Source: Euborellia annulipes
Lineage: Eukaryota; Arthropoda; Insecta; Dermaptera; Anisolabididae
DNA length: 64,000 nt
Reading direction: 5' to 3'
Assembly: GCA_023213315.1 (NCBI GenBank)
Contig: JAKCPI010002660.1
Location: 1 to 64,000 of the forward strand
Under the pieces are notes generated by a model. That model searched no databases. It was given only the letters and a program-made list of their open reading frames with translations, and had not been told where the DNA came from. The first letter of the stretch is position 1; the number at the start of each line of letters is the position of its first letter. The translations under genes were made by a program, and so were the position numbers. Of this stretch, positions 10,601-21,221 are shown one piece after another.

Positions 10601-10745
10601 TCTATGAAATACAGTGGCGTCATTTCGACTTTTTCTTGGGGAGGAGGGGCAAACATTTTTTTTTCTTACAATTTACAAATTGGTACCTTAAACTTGGTCA
10701 AAAGCTTTTTAATTAAATTAATTTTTTACAGTTTATATACTCGTA

Positions 10746-10994
10746 CCCGAGTAAAAATGATAAAATTGATCGAGGAATCCACACGCCCGCAGCAGGTCTA
10801 CATAGTGAACCTTGAGGAACACACAGGGATATACACGCCCGCACCAGGGACACAGAGTAGTCCAAAGTGACCAGAAGAAAAATGTGTGTCCCTGGTGCGG
10901 GCGTGTGTATGTCTGTGTGTCCCTCAGGATTCACTATGCAGACCTGCTGCGGGCGTGTGGATCCCTCGATCATTTTTAATCATTTTTACTCGGG
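10746..10994. mobile_element. Tc1/mariner-type foldback element, complete copy with TA target sites
   Basis: The ends CCCGAGTAAAAATGAT and ATCATTTTTACTCGGG are perfect inverted repeats flanked by TA on both sides (10744-10745, 10995-10996). The inverted homology continues to the centre, making a 249-bp hairpin. It lacks coding capacity and would need a transposase supplied elsewhere. Confidence 0.9.
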
Positions 10995-10998
10995 TAGT

Positions 10999-11252
10999 TA
11001 TCGCCTGCTGAGAATGCTGAGTGGTGGAAGTCCCAAATTCAACAATTCGAGAAAAGGCGTTTGAAAGTTTTATAAAGATATACATTTAAATACCCGGGCA
11101 ACAAATCAAATGGCCAGAATCATTAGCAAAGAATGGAAATATATTTTCGCTACTTTGCCACTCAAAAGAGAAGACGTTTTAACAACGTTTCGTAGGCTTA
11201 ACTCAAAAATTGAATTTCGAACTTGCGCCACTATGATTCTCAGCAGGCGATA
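10999..11252. mobile_element. 254-bp MITE with TATCGCCTGCTGAGAAT ends
   Basis: TATCGCCTGCTGAGAAT at the left faces ATTCTCAGCAGGCGATA at the right, with further inverted similarity for about 40 bp. Single ends of this family recur at 23860-23880 (CTCAACAGGCGATA), 42925-42950 and 40615-40630. The interior carries the word AGAAGACGTTTTAACAACG. Confidence 0.8.
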
Positions 11253-11365
11253 TATTTTTAAATACTTTATTTAGAATAATAATTTTATTTAGAATAATAT
11301 ATAATTGGCAAATGCCCTCTCATGCCCCCCCCCCCCTCCCTCCAAATGACACGTCTGATGAAATA

Positions 11366-12210
11366 ATAGAACTCCTGTAAATTTGTGACAGGAAAGTCAA
11401 GTTAACATTTATTATTCAATTATATATTCTAAAACTCAAGATGATTAAATTATGTTATTAGTAAATGCAACCTTTTAGTACATAATAGAAACCATTTTTT
11501 GTTTGAAATTATTAATTTCGTAGTATATTAAAGATAGATAAAGTATTAATGAATATAAACGCAGAATTAACTAATATCTAATTCAAAATCATTTAAGTAA
11601 CCGCGTCCGAGCTTGAGCCGTGCTTGTCTCTGTTGCCAGACCACCTGATTCAGCCAGCTAGTGGGGGAGAGTTCGTCCTTATTTAAATTGTATATTAAAA
11701 CTAGGCCCAAGGCCCCCCCTGGGGCGGGGTTTTCGGGGGGGGGGCCCCGCGCCCCCCCCCTCCCTCCCCCCCTCTTTTTTTTTTTATATTGAGATTATTT
11801 TTACTGTTTTATTCTAAACTTAATTTTTTGTATCTCCTTTCCGGCTCTCCACACAAAAAAAAAATATACTTAATTTTAAATTTAAAAATAAAAAAAAAAA
11901 AAAAAAAAAAAGAAAAAATATTTTTTTTTTAAAAATTTTTTTTTTTTTTTTTAAATTTTTTTAAAAAAAAAAGGGGGAAAAGAAAAAGAATTATTTTTCA
12001 TTTGACTGCATCCATGAACCCCATAACTTTTCAGATTGAATTTCATATTTTGATTGAAAATTTTATTTATTTTAAATTTTATTGAAGAGAGAGAGAGAAC
12101 ACTAATTCAAATTCCCTTTTATTCAGAATCATAATGAACTAGTAATCTATAGCAAAAATTTAAATATTACTATAACCATCATGTAAATTTATTAAGGCCA
12201 GAGGTGGTCC
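11366..12210. other. AT-rich stretch with GC-homopolymer patch, no gene
   Basis: Includes a G/C-run block at 11700-11775, long A and T runs at 11880-11985 and a short GA repeat near 12090. Nothing is coded that I can see. Confidence 0.5.
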
Positions 12211-12680
12211 CTTTTTTCCAGGTCATTCAGATATAAAGACATCAAGAGAGAGACATGTCATTGAAGAGGAAAGTCATTTCATTCTGTTTAGACGTTAGAA
12301 ATTAACCTAGTAGCCTGCAGAGATTCTCCTCCACAAAAGGATTTGGCGCCAAGAGAAATTTATTGATTCGAAATAGGTTTGTTTGTGTTTGTGAATTTAC
12401 ACGCTAAAAGGAATTTCAATTTTTTTTTCATAAAATTTATAAAGTAAATAAATTTTATACTTCAAAATTGGTCCATTAGGAAGTGACATAATTTTCGGTA
12501 ACATTACATATTACTGTTTTTCATACAATAAAAACCTTTTGAATTATATTTCGAAAATAAAAGAGCGAAAAGATCAAAAAATCATCCAGAATGAATTGTT
12601 CAATGACAGAAAATGAAGCATTTCACGCCTTTATAAAAAAAAAAAAAATTAGAGAAATAAAAAAAGAGTAGAAAAAAAAA

Positions 12681-12740
12681 ACTTCCTGGTCATCTGATGG
12701 TCATTATTTGATTATGGATGGAACTTTCACTAAAGCTCCT
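12681..12740 (+). pseudogene. Fragment resembling a MULE/FLYWCH-type transposase core
   Basis: Twenty codons read TSWSSDGHYLIMDGTFTKAP. The D-G-T-F context after a hydrophobic strand is the familiar first-aspartate region of MULE-type transposases that go with FLYWCH domains. It is followed by GTATGT, which could be a splice donor, or simply by decay. Nothing else of the domain is seen nearby. This is a similarity judged by eye. Confidence 0.35.
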
Positions 12741-12887
12741 GTATGTATATTGATATCGCACATATGAGAAAAATTTCCTACGCAATCATGACAAGATAAA
12801 TTTGATGGGACATCGAATAAGTTACGCAAAAAAAAAAAATGATTATTTTTTCACAATGCTCACATGGAATTTTATTTACTTTTTTAG

Positions 12888-12969
12888 ATCTTTTTCGGTA
12901 TCTGAGATCAGTCAAAATAGACAAACTTCTGTCGGGGGATCTGGCAACGGAGAAGAATGGGTGACCTAG
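12888..12969 (+). CDS. Putative last coding exon of an unidentified gene, with poly(A) signal downstream
   Basis: A pyrimidine tract and AG (TTTACTTTTTTAG) precede an open segment read in phase 1, whose frame includes SFSVSEISQNRQTSVGGSGN and ends GEEWVT before TAG at 12967-12969. The serine/glycine/glutamine-rich C-terminus looks protein-like and its GC content is above its surroundings. An AATAAA hexamer follows at 13021-13026, at a sensible distance for a short 3' UTR. The upstream exons are not identified; a possible one is at 12222-12300 (after TTTTTTCCAG). I do not recognise the protein. Confidence 0.4.
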
Positions 12970-13147
12970 AGGAATCAGCGCGTTGAACGTCTACCACCGG
13001 TAGCCATCGACACTTGTCACAATAAAATATAATTCAATCAAAACTTCAGGCCACAGGAGCCGAAAGGGCAAAATAAAAAAGACAAACTTCCCCTCTCGTT
13101 ACATCAACATAGTGATGGGGTCTAAATGGCCTAAAAAGACCTTAAAA

Positions 13148-13205
13148 AAGGCACCCTGCGTAACCAGCTCGAAGGTGAATGGTCCTGGGTTCGATTCTGG
13201 ATGCC
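13148..13205 (+). repeat. tRNA-like relic
   Basis: GGCACCCTGCG and a terminal GGATGCC frame a B-box-like TGGGTTCGATTCTGG. The D-arm side is poorly preserved. Likely a tRNA pseudogene or SINE head; it is not a functional tRNA. Confidence 0.4.
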
Positions 13206-13789
13206 CAGAAAAAGCAATCTTTTATTTTCTATCATTTAGATTAAAAAAAAGATACCGTAATATAGAAATTCTTTTTCCAGATTTTTTTTTTAAAAGAGTA
13301 ATTTAAAAATATCATAAACGAGTTCTCATGAAAACAACTAAAAATTTCTTCTGATGTGTACATATTTTTTTTTCTTTTAGTAATTAATAAATAATTTAGC
13401 TGAGAACTTTGAATGTTTTTTTTGGCTTTAAAATACTTCCCAAACAATAACTGAATTTGTTATTTTTTTCAAACTTTTTATATGAATTCTTTTATTATGA
13501 ATTATTTTCTTTCTTTAGAAATTTTCTCTGCAGATTTTTTTTTTTTTATGTTAAAAACTATTAATCACTTTCATTCTAAAAATTATAAGATTTCTGGTTT
13601 TGAGGTAAACTATTCGAAGAACAAAATTTTTTGACTCATCATTTACTATTTCCCTAGGGGGGGGGGAAAGGGTGTTAATAAAATTTACTTAAAACAATAC
13701 TCCGTTTTGATTCATTCTTTTATAATCGAAATGGCCTTGTAATCAATGATTAAATGAGTATTTCATTTCCCCCAATATCAATCCAGCCC

Positions 13790-13980
13790 TCGGGCTTGGC
13801 GTAGTTGGTAGCGCGCCTGCCTTGTATACCAAGGGTCGAGGGTTCGGTTCCCAGGCAGTCCGATGATTTTATTTAAGCCATTTGGATACCAAATCCAAAA
13901 ATTTGGATACAAATCAAATAAATAAGAATGCCTGGACCCCCAATTTATATATTTACAAATAACGGGTATAGTTTAAAATT
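13790..13980 (+). repeat. tRNA-SINE family 1
   Basis: The tRNA-related head has an A-box-like TGGCGTAGTTGGTAGCGC and a B-box-like GGGTTCGGTTCCC; CCTT and AAGG can form an anticodon-type stem around GTATACC. The body has ATTTAAGCCATTTGG, then AATGCCTGGACCCC and AACGGGTATAGTTT. Copies of the family lie at 14511, 30938, 32512, 55349, 57041 and 62741. Confidence 0.85.
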
Positions 13981-14339
13981 TTTAGCTATGATATATAGCA
14001 AATAAAAAAAAGTGAATTTTTACATGAATTAATTTATAACTAATAATAATATGAAATTGTTCAGATGAAAGGACAGGATGTGGTGTCCTCTAAACGGATA
14101 AATAAATAAACATCTTCCTCCTCCGCCAGGATTGAAACAGGATATTGTTTATAATAATTATTCAAAGTAAAATTAAAATAATAACTAAAGAGGAATTTTA
14201 TTAAGCTCAAAAAAAAAAAACCTTTTAAATAAATTATTTATGCTAAATCAAAAAAAAAAAAAAAAAAAAAAATTCCTTTGATTATAAAAAATAAATAACT
14301 AGATGCTTTTATAATAATTATTTATTATTTCCTTCAGAA

Positions 14340-14510
14340 AAGTAAAGAAAATTTGTTCGAAATGTCTGAAGCTTAATGTACATTGAAAATATATCAAAGG
14401 AGCAAAAATCTTCTTTTATACTTTTATTTATAAACAAAGGGAAATATTTATTTTTTGTTACCATGGCAACCATTTCTCCCATCTTTCCTATGAAGAACAA
14501 AAGTAAAGTG
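14340..14510 (-). repeat. Fragment of the ~680-bp X-box repeat
   Basis: On the minus strand this matches the 59650-59760 part of the full copy. It includes GTTGCCATGGTAAC, a perfect palindromic RFX X-box-like sequence, around 14457-14470. It is interrupted on its right by the SINE at 14511. Confidence 0.65.
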
Positions 14511-14619
14511 GCCTCCGGGCTTGGCGTAGTTGATAGCGCGCCTGCCTTGTATACCAAAGGTCGGGGGTTCGGATCCCAGGCAATCCGATGATTTTATTTA
14601 AGACGTTTGGATACCAAAT
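14511..14619 (+). repeat. tRNA-SINE family 1, short copy with target duplication
   Basis: Head and body as at 13790, ending at GGATACCAAATA. The 9-bp word AGTAAAGTG occurs immediately before the head and immediately after the end, which is the LINE-type target duplication of a SINE insertion. Confidence 0.8.
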
Positions 14620-14736
14620 AGTAAAGTGTGTGTTTCAAAAAATTTTGAGAGAGTATTGGAGAGAACGAGTGAGACCCGCCGACCCCGCATCGCGGGAATT
14701 AGGCGAGGATGGAAGAAGACACAATATATATGCTAA

Positions 14737-14950
14737 CTAGCGGCAAGGTTCGCCTTCGGCGAACCTTGCGCTAGCCAGGGGGCTTCGCCCCGCTGGACCC
14801 CGAGCTCGCCTTCGGCGAGCTCTTTTGCTTCGCCTTCGGCGAGCAAGGTTAGGATTTGCGGGCATGTCGCTTGTTCGCCCATCGTTGAAACCCTGAAATT
14901 CCCGGAGCATAAACCTTCTTAATTCGTTGCCAACCCTCAACATCGATGCA
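14737..14950 (-). mobile_element. Helitron 3' end (minus strand) with stacked GC hairpins
   Basis: On the minus strand the sequence runs into AAGGTTCGCC, GAAG, GGCGAACCTT, then GCCGCTAG, with T as the next base. A GC hairpin a few bases before a terminal CTAG, inserted before T, is the known Helitron 3' structure. Two more GCCGAAGGCG-type hairpins lie upstream. The 68-codon frame here is repeat-derived. I could not fix the 5' TC end. Confidence 0.65.
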
Positions 14951-15510
14951 TCGTTTCTTCTTTAGAGCAAAAAGCAAATTGATATCTCAACCCCTTTAAA
15001 GGTCATTATAAAATTTAAAAAAAAAAAAACTCCAAAATGAGGTTTCACTACTCTTAAAATTAAAATTTCGAAAAAGATTTCGTGAATATCTTGCAAGGCA
15101 ATAAACGTAATGTACCTGCCAAATTACAACTTTTTTTGAATAAATAAAAAAAGAGGTTGATATTTAGATAAATTGAAGAATACAAAATTTCGTAAAAATG
15201 GAGGAGGGGCAGAGTGGTTCTGCTAAAACCAGGGTGGTTAAAACAGGTTACACCAGATTTTTTGTTTAGGATATATATATAGGCCTATTTTTTTTATTTA
15301 ATTTACCCCGTCCATATTTATTCAAATTGATTGGTAGTCAATTTAAATGAATTTTATGGTTAAAACCATTTTTGAACGATTTTAACTACATTTGACCAGT
15401 ACCCTGGTCAAAATATAAAAAAGTCTTTTTTGTTAAAACCCTGCTCAGGGGCGGGAGGATTTAGAATCAAAAAGAGTAAATAGTTTTTTTTTTTTTTAAA
15501 TTTCATTAAG

Positions 15511-15640
15511 TTTTTTTTAGGCATCGAAGGCATTAAGACCCCGTTTATATTTATTTCAATTGAATGGGTAGCGAATTCAATTGACTGGATACGAACATGC
15601 GACCTTTGGTACAAATGACTAACCACTACACAAAGGCCCG
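15511..15640 (-). repeat. tRNA-SINE family 2, diverged
   Basis: Minus-strand head GGGCCTTTGTGTAGTGGTTA and the tail with GGGGTCTTAATGCCTTCGATG match the 6841 copy loosely. A separate tail fragment of the same family lies at 15298-15350. Confidence 0.55.
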
Positions 15641-15744
15641 AGAACACTAAATAACTTTGATTCCCTTGAAAGATATTTATTTAAGAAATTTAAATACAAA
15701 AAATCTTGTGGATGTATTATTTAAATTGCTATCTATTATCGTTT

Positions 15745-16495
15745 AAAACAGTTTCTCAACCTTATTTTGCTCACCTCTCCCCTTAAGGATATGTTCTTTT
15801 CTGGAGCCCCCCTCCACCCACCCCCTTATCTTAATTGACCTCTCACGAATTAAAAACAGCTATTGCCACTGTAATATTATATTATAGTAGAGTCGTAAGA
15901 TAGGATATGAAACCTATCCTATTTCTGAGTATAAAATAAAGAATGAAAGAATGATTCAATGGGGGCAATTAAATTAAAACGCATACTTTGTTAAATCGAG
16001 GAATATTAATATTAAAATTCAAAAGACATAAATTTAAGACATAACTAATTAGAAGGTTGAACGAATATTATGCATTTTAAGGAGTTTGTTAATAACAGGC
16101 TAGATTTTACTAAAAAACAACGGAAGGTCGCCGCGTTCAGTAACTTGAAATAACCTCTAATAACAAAAATTAAACGATATTAATTTTTTCTTTTACTTTA
16201 TTTTCTTTTAGTTTAGTACGTGATTAGCTTTGTTTTTGCCTCTTTTAGACTATATTTTTTAATCTGCCCACGCCCCTTCTAAGGAACCTCAATGCCCCTA
16301 AATATATCTAGGTCTTCTACCGCCCCCTGAAAGTCTGAAACGCCTACAGGGTGACCTTATCGGGTACGTTGAGAAGAAATGGTTTAAAAGATATTAAAGA
16401 TATTATAATAGTAATATCCTATGGAAAATTTTAATTTCTCCAAAAAATTTATTAAATGTCACAAATAGATTATGTGTATAAAAATTATATAAATT
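15745..16495. other. Repeat-like, AT-rich stretch without a gene
   Basis: The words CAGTTTCTCAACCTTATTTTG at 15749 and CTGAAAGTCTGAAACGCC at 16328 could be worn hAT-type ends. No target duplication was found, so I do not call an element. Confidence 0.3.
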
Positions 16496-16508
16496 CTAAT
16501 AATATTTA

Positions 16509-16979
16509 AAAAATTGGGCAACTGTAAATGTGGAAGGGAAAAATCTAAAATGGCTCCCCAAGGCGAGATACCTGGGAGTCATCCTAGACAGACGAATGAA
16601 TTGGTCGGCCCATGTAAAATGGGTCGTCCAAAAAGGTAAAATCGCCAGCAAGCTGATGTGGCCACTCATTCGGCCAAGCAGCAAGCTCGACGTCGGCAAC
16701 AAACTAACTCTCTATAAGGCCATAGTCAGACCGTCCGTGGCATATGCCGCGCCGGTCTGGCTGCCAGATCTACCGAAAACGCCAATTTTAAAGATGGAGC
16801 GAGCACAAAACAAGATCTTAAGGACCATTGCCGATCCTCCTCCGGGGGTGAACAATGAAATTATAAAAGTTGGCCTGGAAATGACTTCACTCAAAGAGCA
16901 TTTACAAAAACTACATGACTCCTTCAAACGTCGAGCTAACCTAAACGAGAATCCCCTTATTTCGGGATTATTCTCGTAA
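16509..16979 (+). pseudogene. Jockey/CR1-group LINE, C-terminal end of reverse transcriptase (5'-truncated)
   Basis: The frame starts at the truncation point near 16509 with no true ATG and ends at TAA 16977-16979. Landmarks in order are YLGVILDRRMNWSAHV, LYKAIVRPSVAYAAPVW, and KMERAQNKILRTI, followed by a short leucine-rich tail. These are the conserved last RT blocks and the C-terminal tail of insect-type non-LTR retrotransposons of the Jockey/CR1 group, where the same three segments precede the stop. About 150 of the expected ~900 residues of ORF2 remain; endonuclease and the catalytic FADD-type block are absent. The surviving part is free of stops and frameshifts, so it is a fairly recent dead-on-arrival insertion. 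Confidence 0.85.
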
Positions 16980-17255
16980 TTAAATTCAACTATTTTATAT
17001 TTTAAGTTTCCTCTATTTTTATAAAAAAAAAAAACTTTAAAGGAGTAAAGGATTTTTTTAAATTTTACCTTTTACTATGAAATATAACTTATATAATATT
17101 AAAAATAAATTAATCAAAATATAAAAAGGACAGTCGAAAAAATGACATTCATGAAGTCGAAGCAAAAATATATCAGCATTACTTAATATACACTTGTATA
17201 ACATATGTAATACTTTAATCCTGAAATAAAATTTTATTCAATTCAAAAAAAATTG
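16980..17255 (+). mobile_element. 3' UTR of the truncated LINE
   Basis: Follows the RT stop directly. It is A/T-rich and ends with GAAATAAAATTTTATTCAA and a short A-run at about 17245-17254, consistent with an internal AATAAA and the 3' end of the element. Confidence 0.55.
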
Positions 17256-17331
17256 GGGGTTTTTACTTTGTCTTTTGGCGGGTGGGAGGATAGGGGTGGG
17301 GCCTGAAAAAAAAATGCATTTTTCACAAAAA

Positions 17332-17552
17332 TGATCAATTAGGGTACCTAGCGGCCGGATTTCAAAACACAACACCGAAATTGCTTTTAAGGGGGGGGTG
17401 ATTTAAGGGGGCTTTTAGCGAAGTAAGCATATTGATATCTCATTTGAGTTAAAAGTTGGAAAAACCGAATTTTTTAAGAAAATGACGATTTGGGGTACTT
17501 AGAGGCGGAATTTCAAAAAAACCCGAAATTACTTTTTTAGAGGTTCATTTAA
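17332..17552 (+). repeat. ~150-bp tandem repeat, units 1 and start of 2
   Basis: Unit 1 (about 17334-17483) and unit 2 share GGGTACCTAGCGGC/GGGTACTTAGAGGC, TTTAAG, TTGAGTTAAAAGTTGGAAAA and AAAAATGA landmarks. Unit 2 is cut at its TTAA (17549-17552) by a piggyBac-type element and resumes at 18872. Unit 3 runs from about 18950 to 19036. Confidence 0.75.
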
Positions 17553-18875
17553 CCCATATAAGCCCAAAACTTTTTTGGTCACGGATTTTTTTTATTTTTT
17601 GATATGTGGTCACAATTGGGTCCTAGAACATGAAAATAATTTTTTTTTTCTCAATTCCTTTTTTAGGATGAATTAGGGCATGGTGCGAAAACGCACCACC
17701 GGGCACATGGGATGTCAAAAGTTCCCCGCCTATTAACTACATAAGAGTGTATAGCGAAGAGGAAGGAAATGGAATTGGTCCAAATTTTTGGCTTCCGGGT
17801 TACCAAGAAAATACAAAAGAATAATAGGCATTATTATTATTAGGCCTATTATTATTATTATTATTATTTATTTAGAGGATAAAGGTATTTTGTTTTTGAT
17901 TTAGGATTGGAACAACCGATCAAACCATTGACACTAAACACTCCTAACAATTGAATCCCTCTTGCTTTAGGTTTCTTACTGCTTCAAATTGCAAGATCTC
18001 TACAGATGCCAGGCATTTTGGGTACAAAAATCTATTCTCTAATGAAAGAAAGAATTGCCCACCACCATTTCTTCGAACGAATATCTATGTTGCCGATAAA
18101 CGGCGTTGTTTTTAATCGAAACGATCAATGCCGTCCATATTTTTATTATACATATCAACCAGTAGTGGGTGCTCCATTTATTTTTTGCAATTTGAATCAG
18201 TAAGAAACCCAAAACAAGACGGATTCAATCCTTAGGAGTGTATAGCGTCAATGGTTTGATAGGTTGTTCCAATCCTAAATCAAAAACAAAATACCTTTAC
18301 CCTCTAAATAAATAAAAATAATAATATAGGCCTAATAATAATAATGTTTTTTATCCATGTGTATTTTCTTTGTAATCCGCAAGTCGAAAGTTTGGACCAA
18401 TTCCACTTTTTTCCTCTTCGCTACGTAGTGTTTAGGCGTGGAAAGTAATAATAATTTTGACATCCCATGTGCCCGGTGGTGCGTTTTCGCACCATTTAAA
18501 AAGATGGACCTATATCTCTAAAACTTAGAAATTGACATAATAGCTAACTATTGGATATCATTTAGTAACTCTCTAAAAAACATAAAAAACACCTTTTATT
18601 TGAATATGAGCGAATTATAAAGTAGAAATTTAATCTTTTCTTCGAGAAGTCGATGAAATTTCAGAAGTGAAAATTAGTGACAACTTTAGACAAACCCTGT
18701 GACCTTCTATTAAACTTTGACAAGTGAATGAGTGAATTTCCTTGGAGAATAGAGTCTTGGCTTTAATATAAAAAAAACACCAATAATTTATTTCAACTAC
18801 TTTTTTAGAAAAATAAGATTTTATAATAATATACGAAATGGTGCGTTTTCGCACCACCGGGATTATATGGGTTAA
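17549..18875. mobile_element. piggyBac-type element with TTAA target duplications
   Basis: TTAA at 17549-17552 is followed by CCCATATAAGCCC; the other end reads GGGATTATATGGG and then TTAA at 18872-18875. CCC-initial inverted repeats with TTAA duplications define piggyBac insertions. Near each end lies the small hairpin GGTGCGAAAACGCACC. The 1.3-kb interior has a 65-codon frame (18006-18203) whose residues I cannot assign to a transposase, so the element is probably non-autonomous. Confidence 0.85.
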
Positions 18876-19036
18876 GGAAACTTTGAGCGTAGAAATCATA
18901 TTAAAATCTCATTTCAGTTAAAAGTTGGAAAATCCCAATTTTTTTACAAAAATGACAATTTGGGGTAGCTTAAAGGCCGAATTTCAAAAAACCCTGAAAC
19001 AACGGAATTTAGATATTCATCTAAGAAAAATTTTAG
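18872..19036 (+). repeat. ~150-bp tandem repeat, rest of unit 2 and unit 3
   Basis: Continues the phase of 17484-17552 exactly once the piggyBac element and one TTAA are removed. It ends inside TTTTAGCG, where the inverted second piggyBac copy starts without a TTAA. Confidence 0.7.
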
Positions 19037-20330
19037 CGAAAACGCACCATTTCGTATATTATTATAAAATCTTATTTTTCTAAAAAAGTACTTGAAATAA
19101 ATTATTGGTGTTTTTTTTATATTAAAGCCAAGACTCTATTCTCCAAGGAAATTCACTCATTCACTTGCCAAAGTTTAATAGAAGGTCACAGGGTTTGTCT
19201 AAAGTTGTCACTAATTTTCACTTCTGAAATTTCATCGACTTCTCGAAGAAAAGATTAAATTTCTACTTTATAATTCGCTCATATTCAAATAAAAGGTGTT
19301 TTTTATGTTTTTTAGAGAGTTACTAAATGATATCCAATAGTTAGCTATTATGTCAATTTCCAAGTTTTAGAGATATAGGTCCATCTTTTTAAATGGTGCG
19401 AAAACGCACCACCGGGCACATGGGATATCAAAATTATTATTACTTTCCACGCCTAAACACTACGTAGCGAAGAGGAAAAAAGTGGAATTGGTCCAAACTT
19501 TCGACCTGCGGATTACAAAGAAAATACACATGGATAAAAAACATTATTATTATTAGGCCTATATTATTATTTTTATTTATTTAGAGGGTAAAGTTGTTTT
19601 TGATTTAGGATTGGAACAACCTATCAAACCATTGACGCTATACACTCCTAAGGATTGAATCCGTCTTGTTTTGGGTTTCTTACTGATTCAAATTGCAAAA
19701 AATAAATGGAGCACCCACTACTGGTTGATATGTATAATAAAAATATGGACGGCATTGATCGTTTCGATGAAAACAACACCGTTTATCGGCAACATAGGTA
19801 TTCGTTCGAAGAAATGGTGGTGGGCAATTCTTTCTTTCTTTAGAGAATAGATTGTTGTACCCAAAATGCCTGGCATCTGTAGAGATCTTGCAATTTGAAG
19901 CAGTAAGAAACCTAAAGCAAGAGGGATTCAATTGTTAGGAGTGTTTAGTGTCAATGGTTTGATCGGTTGTTCCAATCCTAAATCAAAAACAAAATACCTT
20001 TATCCTCTAAATAATAATAATAATAATAATAGGCCTAATAATAATAATGCCTATTATTCTTTTGTATTTTCTTGGTAACCCGGAAGCCAAAAATTTGGAC
20101 CAATTCCATTTCCTTCCTCTTCTCTATACACTCTTATGTAGTTAATAGGCGGGGAACTTTTGACATCACATGTGCCCGGTGGTGCGTTTTCGCACCATGC
20201 CCTAATTCATCCTAAAAAAGGAATTGAGAAAAAAAAAAATTATTTTCATGTTCTAGGACCCAATCGTGACCACATATCAAAAAATAAAAAAAATCCGTGA
20301 CCAAAAAAGTTTTGGGCTTATATGGGTTAA
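19037..20330 (-). mobile_element. Inverted second piggyBac-type copy, one end missing
   Basis: Nearly perfect reverse complement of 17549-18840, including the frame seen at 19680-19931. The outer end is intact (TTTTGGGCTTATATGGG then TTAA 20327-20330). The inner end stops at CGAAAACGCACC without the terminal GGGATTATATGGG. Together with copy 1 this makes a palindrome of about 2.8 kb with arms near 1.28 kb and a spacer of about 160 bp. Confidence 0.8.
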
Positions 20331-20680
20331 GATGGGCCAATAAAATTAACCCAAAACGTTTCGCAGGACTATGGAAAATCGGAGGCTTTTTATTTTTGGG
20401 TTCACCTGCTCCTTCTGATTTTTATAGAAAAACAGCCACTAACTTCATTGATTATATAAGTTATTTTAAAAATGATTTTCCATTTCCCACATATGATCAG
20501 TTTAAAGAATACACACAGATACAGGGATAAACTGTACAATTTGCTTTATTTTAATAGAAATGAAAAATATTTTAATTATTCTAAATCTTTGTTCTAGGTT
20601 CTCTCATAAGGAATTCAGAATGGACTAATCGTAAAGAAATGAAGCTGCATATGAAATAGGTAAAATCAGCGTTTTTAATT
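20331..20680 (+). repeat. PLE-like family J fragment (motif remnant plus unique body)
   Basis: Begins right after the piggyBac TTAA with GATGGGCCAATAAAATTAAC, CCAAAACG and continues through GGAGGCTTTTTATTTTTGG. An inverted copy without piggyBac lies at 38479-38880, where the same junction reads GACTTAAGATGGG, that is, the empty TTAA site. The frame here (20297-20530) includes FIDYISYFKNDFPFPTYDQF; the function is unknown. Confidence 0.6.
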
Positions 20681-20710
20681 TTTCTTTTACTCCAAAAAAA
20701 TGTCTCACGC

Positions 20711-21058
20711 CTTATTAAGAATCTTTTTTTTTTATTCGTCTATCGTTTTCTACCCCATTCCTATTTATTTCAATTATTGGTAGCCAATTCAAATAAATTT
20801 TTCTTCCTTGGGACTGGAAAGGGCTCCGTTTTCTTATATTAAAAGATGTTTTGAACTCCAATGTCTTGAATGCAATTTTTTTTTTTTTTTTTTTTTTTTC
20901 TTTAAAAAAACATTCACACTTTTTTCTCATTCACACTCACACTTACACACACATTCACACTGTCTTTTCGGCAGCTCAGGCCATATAAGACATTTACGAT
21001 AACCGTTATTTATGAATTTATATATATTAGGGTCCAGGCATTTTTATTTAAGCCATTA
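20711..21058 (-). repeat. SINE fragments: family 2 tail then family 1 tail
   Basis: 20711-20800 has the family 2 tail words ATTTATTTCAATTATTGG and AGCCAATTCAAATAAA. 20905-21058 is a minus-strand family 1 tail with CATTCACACTTTTTTCTC, GTCTTTTCGGCAGC and GATAACCGTTATTTATG. Confidence 0.6.
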
Positions 21059-21221
21059 AAGGGATAATATTTTATATTTATATTTAATTAATTAAATTAT
21101 TATATAAAAAATTATATAAAAAAATTTGAATAATTATTAGACAGAATGCAATTTATATCACATAGAAGACCTTGGTGAGCCTATTTGTTATTGGGTGGAG
21201 GGGGGGGGGGGAGTTTCCCAT

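Larger units (their letters stand above)
10612..11357. mobile_element. hAT element (CAGTGGCGTCATTT end) with two nested elements
   Basis: Ends CAGTGGCGTCATTTCGA and CCAAATGACACGTCTG are imperfect inverted repeats, flanked by exact 8-bp duplications ATGAAATA (10604-10611 and 11358-11365). Inside lie a complete Tc1/mariner-type foldback (10746-10994) and, four bases on, a second TIR element (10999-11252). The hAT sequence proper is therefore only about 240 bp. A relative with similar ends is at 56680-56913. Confidence 0.9.

Noticed and set aside
13800..13860. A functional tRNA gene
   Set aside because: The sequence is the head of a repeated SINE with a conserved non-tRNA body and imperfect cloverleaf.
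18006..19931. Open frames ending in GAPFIFCNLNQ in both piggyBac arms
   Set aside because: They are mirror copies of one element interior, lack transposase motifs that I recognise and give no evidence of translation.
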